In this document: positions 31,204 through 31,319 of the stretch, piece after piece
Position numbering within the stretch: position 1 is the first letter of the stretch
Layout: each line of letters opens with the position of its first letter
Assembly: GCA_964626565.1 (NCBI GenBank)
Contig: CAZVFX010000084.1
Coordinates: 1-31,319, forward strand
Direction: 5' to 3'
Source: CAZVFX01 sp964626565
Lineage (GTDB): Bacteria; Myxococcota_A; UBA9042; CAIXZC01
Length of the DNA: 31,319 nt
Position numbers and translations under genes: made by a program
Notes under the pieces: generated by a model
Seen by the model: only the letters and a program-made list of their open reading frames with translations
What the model was told of the DNA's origin: nothing
Databases searched by the model: none

Positions 31204-31319
31204 TCCATCCAGGCAGTTGCATAGCCAGGCTTCACGTGGCATCATCGTTACCGACGGCTGCGACCAACACATTGACGGAGTAACGGCATGTGCAAGACGC
31301 TCGCTGGATTCCGGCTAGT
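31204..31319 (+). other. window-edge segment with a possible gene start at 31288
   Basis: After the TAG at 31203 no terminator is evident. GGAG (31277-31280) precedes an ATG at 31288, and the frame stays open for the ten codons to the window end. This is too little to call a gene; it is recorded because the next gene may begin here. Confidence 0.2.

Noticed and set aside
30073..31272. 399-codon minus-strand open frame at the right end
   Set aside because: It lies wholly over the large helical lipoprotein gene, shows no recognisable domain and is Gln/His/Val-rich, as expected of an antisense frame.

Overview
The window is GC-rich and densely coded, and looks like a chromosome segment from a Myxococcota-type (former delta-proteobacterial) Gram-negative. 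The reasons are several very large lipoproteins with Cys-rich or Asp-rich tandem repeats (MopE/thrombospondin-3-like 'CDGxDNDCNG' blocks and 48-residue 8-Cys blocks), a Gly-rich secreted C-terminal domain common in that phylum, and consensus-like sigma70 promoters with GGAGG ribosome sites. No phylogenetic marker is present, so the taxonomy is inference. I see no rRNA, tRNA, CRISPR, insertion sequence or phage gene. Apart from four leaders of about 160-175 bases, gaps between genes are short.

Layout. (1) 1-4430, minus strand: a fused cysteine synthase/cysteinyl-tRNA-synthetase-like protein, followed 58 bases later by a B12-binding radical SAM protein. The radical SAM protein reads without a stop into a Tat/lipobox-like segment and then a tandem 16-residue repeat (core VVDPLPPD) that runs off the window edge. 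(2) 4602-14079, plus strand: a secreted glycerophosphodiester phosphodiesterase, a Cys-containing lipoprotein, a 1629-residue lipoprotein with 25 exact 48-residue 8-Cys repeats, a sulfotransferase, and a bifunctional ATP sulfurylase/APS kinase. The last three form a tight run that would make PAPS and use it. (3) 14087-15870: a Mn-type superoxide dismutase (minus) divergent from a P-loop protein of unknown function (plus). (4) 15948-19592, plus: a MopE-like repeat lipoprotein with a Vgb/NHL-like beta-propeller. (5) 19690-26971, minus: a lipoprotein, a formylglycine-generating-enzyme-fold protein lacking the catalytic cysteines, an HrpB-type helicase, and the small [2Fe-2S] and large molybdopterin subunits of a xanthine-dehydrogenase-family hydroxylase. 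(6) 27130-31203, plus: a 1357-residue helical lipoprotein.

Themes. Sulfur runs through the window: cysteine synthesis fused to a cysteine-binding CysRS fold, PAPS synthesis next to a sulfotransferase, and a surface lipoprotein with about 200 cysteines in its repeats. The two strongest candidates for undescribed biology are the radical SAM enzyme carrying its own lipoprotein-like repeat tail, and its upstream neighbour, where the CysRS-like half keeps the zinc/cysteine site but has lost both ATP-binding signature motifs. Their adjacency on one strand suggests they may work together. That link is inference.
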